Source: Eucommia ulmoides (lineage: Eukaryota > Streptophyta > Magnoliopsida > Garryales > Eucommiaceae). Taken from it: a stretch of 64,000 nucleotides of DNA. The notes beneath the pieces are model-generated. The model was not told the DNA's origin and did no database searches. It saw only the letters and a list, made by a program, of their open reading frames with translations. The number at the start of each line of letters is the position of its first letter. Position 1 is the stretch's first letter. Location of the stretch: NCBI GenBank assembly GCA_016647705.1, contig CM028333.1, positions 10,676,616-10,740,615 of the forward strand, read 5' to 3'. Position numbers and translations under genes: made by a program. Positions 57,521-64,000 of the stretch are shown here, piece by piece.

Positions 57521-60500
57521 TTTACCCCCCCAAACCTAAATCTCGCATTGTCCTCAATGAGAAAATTACGAAATTAATTGGTAAGGAAAGATACTACCTG
57601 AAGGAATTAATTTGTATGGTCTGAAAGCTTGTTCTTGTCTGCCACAATAGTGGGTTTCCTCCCACTTAGCGCTAAGTTTAATGTCTTCAGCCAGACGTTT
57701 CTATCAAGAGAATGACTAATCTTGATAAACGGGATCTCTAAGGACTATTTCTTCCACTTCAGGAGTTTTTAATTCCAAAAATGGTTTTAACCTTTGGCCA
57801 TTCACTTTGAAAACACCACCATCTTTTGGATTTTCAATTTCAACAGCTCCGTGGGAAAAAAACAGTGCGAATGACATACGGACCAGACCATCGAGAATGC
57901 AACTTCCCTGGGAATAGATGCATACGAGAATTGTATAGAAGGACCTTTTAACTTGAAGAGAAATATTTCCTCAAAATATTTTTGTCATGAAATTTTCTCA
58001 TTTGATCCTTATATCTTTTTCCCTAATTGTATGCATCATTTCTAATTTTCACTAACTTATTTAATTGGAGTTTTCTTTGAATACCTGCTTGGTTTAGAGA
58101 AAAATTCAGGTGTTTGATAGCCCAATATGATCTGTGCTCTAACTGTTGCTAAGTGACATGTTTTACCGTAAACAAGTCGGTAAGGAGGCATTCCAATAGG
58201 GGTTTTAAAAGCAGTTCGGTAAGCCCACAATGCATCAAATAGTTTTAAAAACCAATATTTTCTTATTGGGTTAATCATTTTTTCAAGAATGTTCTTAATT
58301 TTCCTATTTGAAATTTCCACTTGACCACTTGTTTAAGGGTGATAAGGAGTAGACACTTTATGAGTAATGCCATATTTCTTCACCAAATTTTCAAAATGCC
58401 TGTTACAAAAATGTTTTCCTCCCATCACTGATGAGGTGTACCAAATTTGGAAAAAATATTTTCTTTTAAAAATTTCACCACAACATTATGATCATTCACC
58501 TTATAAGCAATGGCTTCGACGCATTTCGACACATAATCAACAACAACAAGAATGTACAGATTACCAAAAGAGTTAGGAAATGGACCCATGAAATTGATAC
58601 CCCAAACATCAAATAACTCAACAATAAGAATTGGGTTCAAGGGCATCATATTCCTACGAGAAATACTTCCTAATCTTTGACATCGATCACAAGAGCGACA
58701 ATACACATGAGTGTCTTTGAAAAGAGTGGGCCAATAAAATCCACATTACAAGATTTTTGCAGCGGTTTTCTTTAAGGAAAAATGACCCCCACATGTATGA
58801 TCATGGCAAAACGAAATAATACTTTGCTATTCGATCTCAGGAATACATCTCTTAATGATTTGATTAGGGTAATATTTGAACAGATAAGGATCATCCCAAA
58901 AAAAATTCTTTACCTCAGTTAAAAATTTAGTTTTATCTTGGTGACTCCAATGACTAGGCATATCACCAGTGACTAGATAATTAACTATATCAGCAAACCA
59001 AGGTGATTGGGATACGGACATGAGTTGTTCATCAGGAAAAGTTTCTTTAATGGGCAAATTTTCACTATCAGACTCCACTATCAACCTAGACAAGTGGTCA
59101 ACAACAATATTTTCAGATACTTTCTAATCACGAATTTCTAAATCAAATTCTTGTAACAACAAAATCCACCTAATTAAGCAAGCTTTAGAATCCTTCTTAG
59201 AAAGATGGTATTTTAATGCAGCATGATTAGAATAAACAATGATTTTAAAACCAATTAAGTAGGATCGAAATTTGTCTAGAGCAAACACAACAGTAAGTAA
59301 TTCTTTTTCAGTGGTGGAGTAATTCAGTTGTGCATCAATGAGAGTTTTACTGACATAATAGATCACATGTAGTAACCTGTTAACACGTTGACTCAGAACA
59401 ATACCTATAGCATAATCAGATGCATCACACATGATCTTAAAAAGGAGATTCCAGTCAAGAGGTTGAATGATTAGAGCAGAGGTCAGCAAGTGTTTCAGTT
59501 TCTCAAATGCTTGAAAACATGAATCATCAAAGATAAAGGGGGTTTCTTTTGCAAGCAAACCACACAAAGGTCGAAAAACCTTACTAAAATCTTTTATGAA
59601 CCTGCGATAAAAGCCAGCATCCTAAGAATGACCGAATTTCTTTCACTGTTCGTGTAGGTGGAAGATTAGAAATTAAGTCAACTTTTGCCTTATCAACCTC
59701 AATTCCATTTTTTGAAATAACATGACCTAGAACAATCCTTTTCTTAACCATGAAATGATATTTTTCCTAATTTAACACAAGATTTTTCTCTTTGCATCTA
59801 ACCAACACTAATTTCAAATGGACAAACACTCATCAAAACTTAACCCAAACACAGAAAAATCATCAATAAAAATTTCGAGAAAATGCTCTACCATATCTAA
59901 GAAAATACTCATCATGCAACGTTGAAACGTACTGGGAGCATTATATAAGCCAAAGGGCATACGTCGGTAGGTGAATGTTCCAAATAGACAGGTGAAAGTG
60001 GTTTTTTCTTGATCTTCAAGGGCAATGGAAATTTGGTTATAATCGGAGTAACTATCAAGAAAACAGTAATAAGAATGACCTGCCAATCTCTCAAGCATTT
60101 GATCAATGAAGGAAAGTGAAAAGTGATATTTTCTAGTAACAGCATTCAGTTTTCTGTAGTCAATGCAAACATGCCACCCAGTTTGTACTCGAGTAAGAAT
60201 TAATTCATTTTCATCATTTTTTACCACTGTTATCCCAGATTTCTTAGGAACCACATGAATAGGGCTGACCCATTCACTATCAAAAATAGGGTAAATGATA
60301 CCCACATCTAAAAGTTTAATCACTTCAGTTCTAACAACTTCTTTCAGGTTTGGATTTAAACGTCTTTGGAACTCACGACTGGTTTTGGAATTATCTTCCA
60401 AATGAATTCTATGCATGCACACTGATAGACTAATACTCTTAATGTCTCCAATTGTCCATCCTATGGCTTCCTTATGATCTTTGAGGACATTGATTAATTT

Positions 60501-63104
60501 ATCTTCCTGTTCGTTATCGAGATCAGATGCAATGATAACAGGCAAGGTTTCTGATGGTCCTTAGAATACATATTTTAGGGTATCGGGTAAGGGCTTAAGG
60601 TCAAAAGGTAGTGACTCAGATTTTGAATGGATGGACTCAATGGGTGTAACATGGTCAATTTTGGCATTCCATTCATCAATATCCATTAATGGTGTAGATT
60701 CTAACAAAGAATTTACATAACTAATAGAATTTTCAACATCTATGCTCATGCCAAATTGTGTTGAATATTTTTCAAAATGGTCTTTTTCATTCATTTGCAG
60801 GAGAAAATCATTAGTAACTGACTTAATTATATTTACTTCACACACATCATCCAGTTCCACACATTTATTAGCAACATTAAATACATTCAGTTCAACAGTC
60901 ATATTTTCAAATGATAACTTTAAGACACCATTACGACAATTGATGATTGCATTAGAAGTTGCTAAAAATGGTCTACCCAGGATGATAGGGATTTGAGCAT
61001 GCAAGTCTTCAACTAGTTGGGTATCAAGAACAACGAAATCCACAGGAAAATAAAATTTATCAACCTTGATTAAAACATCTTCTATAACACCTCTTGGAAT
61101 TTTCACAGACCTATCAACTAATTGGAGTGTCATAGATGTGGATTTCAACTCACCTAGACCTAGTTTCTCATAAATCGAATATGGCAACAAATTCACACTC
61201 GCACCCAAGTCAAGTAACGCTCGACTAATCTTTTGATCGCTAATTACACAAGATATGGTTGGACAACCAGGATCTTTGTATTTGGCAAGAGTTTTGTGCT
61301 AGATTATGGAGCTTACTTGTTCAATCAAGAATACCTTTTTGGAACATTGGTTTTCCTTTTCAAAGTACAAAGATCTTTCAAGAATTTTGAATAGGCAGGT
61401 ACTTGCTTTATAGCATCAAGGAAGGGGATGTTAATGTGAACTTGTTTAAACACTTCTAAAATGTCACTATATTGTGTACCTTTCTCTTTTGTAAGGAGTC
61501 TTTGTGGAAATGGAACTTTTGGAAGGTAAGACAATGATTGATTTTCAATCGAGTCTTTGGGTTCAGAATTTTCAGGTTGGCTCTTAGGACTCACTTTCTC
61601 AAGTTTAGGTATGTGATCAGGTTTGATGCTAATTTTTCTCGACCTAAGAGTAGTAATGGATTTAACATCCTCATTAGGGTTCGATGATCCTACCTCAAAT
61701 TGACCTTTTGGATTTGGGATGGGTTGACTTGGAAACTTTCTTTTTTCTCTCTCTCCTACATCAGTTGCTGGTTGACCCAATTGCATTTCAATTTCAGAGA
61801 TGGATTGTTGGGTTGACTGCATGAGCTGATGTAATATTTCCTCTAAGGATGGTTTTCTCGAAGGGTATGACGGAGTGGGACGATAGAAGTTTTTGTTATG
61901 GGTATTAACTTGAGGCCCTGGTTGGTTCATTGCTGGTTGATTCTGCCTCCATGAAAAATTTAGATGGTTTTTCCAATTCAGATTATATGTGGGAGCAAAT
62001 GGATTATCAGATGATTTATCATACGAATGGATTGCATTGGCCTGTTCAGAATAGGCTTTTGAAAAATTAACAATGACGGACATAACTGAGTGGTGTGGGA
62101 CAGATTTTGACATAAGGCACATACTTTAGTTTTAGAATTCATGCTTTGGCTCAAGACTAATGCATCAACTTTCCTAGTCAAATTGGCTAGACAAGTTTTT
62201 ACATCAATATCATCTCTCACCTCATAAATTCCTCATCTCTTTGGTGCATTGAGTTTGACTCTAAAATCTAGACAGTTCCACTGTTGAGAATTGACAGACA
62301 GTGTTTCAAGAGATTCCCAAGCTTCCTGCCCATGTAACTGTAAAAAAATTTCACCATGCATAGATTGTATCATTTGACGTTGATGGGTTTAAACCATCAT
62401 AAAAATACTTCACAATCCTCTAAATTTCAAAACCGTAGTGGGGATACTTTAAAGTTAAATCATTTAATCTTTCCCAACATTCATAAAATTCTTTACCCTC
62501 TTTTTGATAAAATTCAGAGATTTCTCTTCTAAGGTGGTCAGTTTTTGACATTGGAAAAAATTTAGATAGGAATTTGTTAACAAGTTGGCCCCAATTGGTA
62601 ATTGTTCTTGGAGGCAGAATATTCAAGCAAGCTTTTGCTTTATCTTTCAAAGAGAATGGAAAAAGTCTAAGTCGAACAGATTCATCAGAAAATTTTTGGA
62701 ATTGAAATGTAGAGTATATCTCAAGAAATTCCTTAACATGAATGTATGGATTTTCTCTCTCTAACCTATAAAAAGATGGCAAAAGTTGGATTATGGATGG
62801 TTTGAGCTCAAAGTGGGAAGCAGTTGTTTGTGGTAAGACTATGCAAGGCAGAAAGTTAGCTGAGATAGGAGAAAAGTATTCGAGAAGAGTTTTCTCTAGT
62901 GCTAGCGGATTCGCATGTATTTCTGGATTCTTAACTCGCTCTTCCATTTCTTTTGAGATTTCACCTACAACTCTACTTAAAGATAATATTCTCCTAACCA
63001 AATGTTTCTTTAAATCTCGTTTCCAAGCAAGTAAACACAATTTCTATTTATTTATTTTTTATTTTTTTATTTTTTAAATTAAAGCAAATAATAACAGTTG
63101 TAAT

Positions 63105-63480
63105 TGCAAATAGTGGAGGAGGCTTTGCCTTCCTGTCCAATAGAAAAATAAAATAAAGTGGAGGAGGCTTAGCCTTCCTGTCCAATAGAAAAAAAAAATA
63201 AAGCGGAAGAGACTTAGCCTTCTTGTACAACAGAAAAATAAAATAAAATAGAGGAGGCTTAACCTTTCTGTCCAATAGAAAAATAAAATAGAGCGGAGGA
63301 GGTTTAAACCATCCTATCCAACAGAAAAATAAAATAAAACGAAGGAGGCTTAAACCGTCCTATCCAACAGAAAAATAAAATAAAGCGAGAGGAGGCTAAA
63401 CCGTCCTATCTAACAGAAAAATAAAATAAAGCGGAGGAGGCTTAGACCGTCCTATCCAACAGAAAAATAAAATAAGAATA
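63105..63480. repeat. Minisatellite in the Athila-like 5' leader, about 45-bp unit, eight copies
   Basis: Each unit reads approximately GCGGAGGAGGCTTAG...CCGTCCTATCCAACAG followed by AAAAATAAAATAAA. Later units (63300-63470) share AAACCGTCCTATC, while earlier ones read GCCTTCCTGTCC, so the array has two subtypes. Frames through it are artefacts. Confidence 0.9.
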
Positions 63481-63571
63481 AAAAAAAAAAAAACTAGTAG
63501 AATAATTAAACTAACTTAGATTTCAAACCTTTTTCAGTCGCAAGTCCTCGGCAACAGCGCCAAAAACTTTT

Positions 63572-64000
63572 TGTTGGCGAAAACTGTGTTCTTTGTTTTT
63601 TCAATTTTATTACTCGCAAGTGCACAAATCAATAATAGTAAACATTATTGGAAGCGAGGTCGATCCCATGAGAATTGCTTATAGGAAAAACTTAATCCGT
63701 CCTAGTTAACTTAATTATAGTCTAGTTCAAGATAATTTTATTTTTGATTTGTGATTTAAGAAAGAGAAAATTAAATAAACAATGAAATAATTGGTTTAGC
63801 TTGATCGAAGGTGGAAAAATACTAAGTCTTCAGAATCCACCGATATATAATTAATTAGTTCTATTATTATGTTAACCCTAAAGTTTTAGTGATAGTTTTA
63901 GAAATGAATTTTACTATCTCAATAAGATTTTAGAAATTGTACAAGTTGGTTTTTTCTTCGCTTTGAAAATATAATTTCTTAAGTATTATATGTATACAAA
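63572..64000 (-). repeat. 5' LTR of the Athila-like element, partial
   Basis: Only its last 429 bp are in the window. It begins at TGTTGGCGAAAACTGTG on the plus strand and matches 55235-55670. Confidence 0.9.

Larger units (their letters stand above)
55235..64000 (-). mobile_element. Ty3/Gypsy LTR retrotransposon, Athila/Tat-like, running off the window (fossil)
   Basis: Its 3' LTR is at 55235-57520 and its 5' LTR begins at 63572 and continues past the edge. From 5' to 3' on the minus strand: primer site TTGGCGCTGTTGCCGAGG (near 63560), a tandem-repeat leader (63.1-63.5 kb), gag (about 63.0-61.3), protease (near 61.2; GASVNLLPYSIYEKLGLGEL), reverse transcriptase (60.5-59.8; CIDYRKLNAVTRKYHF), RNase H (59.6-59.1), integrase (59.1-58.0) and a purine tract TTTGGGGGGGT (near 57530). 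GCAAC precedes it as a possible target duplication; the partner lies outside. It is broken, with roughly six to ten breaks. The LTR portions differ by about 6 percent by eye, so it is perhaps two to three million years old. It interrupts the plant mobile domain. Confidence 0.9.

Noticed and set aside
63048-63480. Repeat-bearing protein (PPLYFIFLLDRKAK repeats) or CRISPR-like array
   Set aside because: A 45-bp minisatellite in a retroelement leader; repeats are contiguous with no unique spacers.

Overview
This window comes from a repeat-rich plant nuclear genome. Spliced host exons with GT-AG introns (one GC-AG), TRIM and Copia elements primed by initiator Met tRNA, an RTE LINE with a TTG-repeat tail, hAT and MULE transposases, a plant mobile domain and an Athila-type Gypsy element all point to a eudicot. 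I cannot name the species. The coding content is one host gene. Most of the rest is mobile DNA, largely nested.

Layout. 1-5507: AT-rich intergenic DNA with CACTA-like subterminal repeats, a TRIM fragment, a Pack-MULE-like element (1303-3054) with a 10-bp target duplication and gene-like pieces, a SINE-like segment and a MITE-like segment. 5516-10908: a hAT transposon flanked by an 8-bp duplication, with a decayed transposase and two abutting TAA-flanked MITEs. 11233-47237 (minus strand): the organellar RecG helicase gene RECG, with 19 exons placed and about 3.1 kb of coding sequence spread over 36 kb. Its introns hold a Copia element, a full-length RTE LINE with a Gypsy solo LTR inside it, a stack in which an L1 LINE was hit by a MITE and cut by a Gypsy fragment, two complete TRIMs, SINEs and two exact 27-G tracts. 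47376-51790: an inverted-repeat (foldback) zone, a series of short hairpins and a tandem array with trimeric higher-order structure. 51790-55234: a decayed Mutator-like transposase followed by a plant mobile domain fragment that is cut off by the next element. 55235-64000: an Athila/Tat-like Ty3/Gypsy element on the minus strand that runs off the window.

RECG is the only gene likely to be working. It should encode a junction- and fork-remodelling helicase of mitochondria and/or plastids that limits recombination between short repeats in organelle DNA. The exon reading is strong because lengths and phases close exactly through all helicase motifs. Only the joint between exons 4 and 5 and the choice of start codon are uncertain. 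I see no bacterial operon, CRISPR array or rRNA gene, and no convincing new molecular system. The strongest leads are structural: the TRIM family, the paired MITEs, the Pack-MULE, the higher-order repeat, the hairpin series and the twin poly-G tracts.
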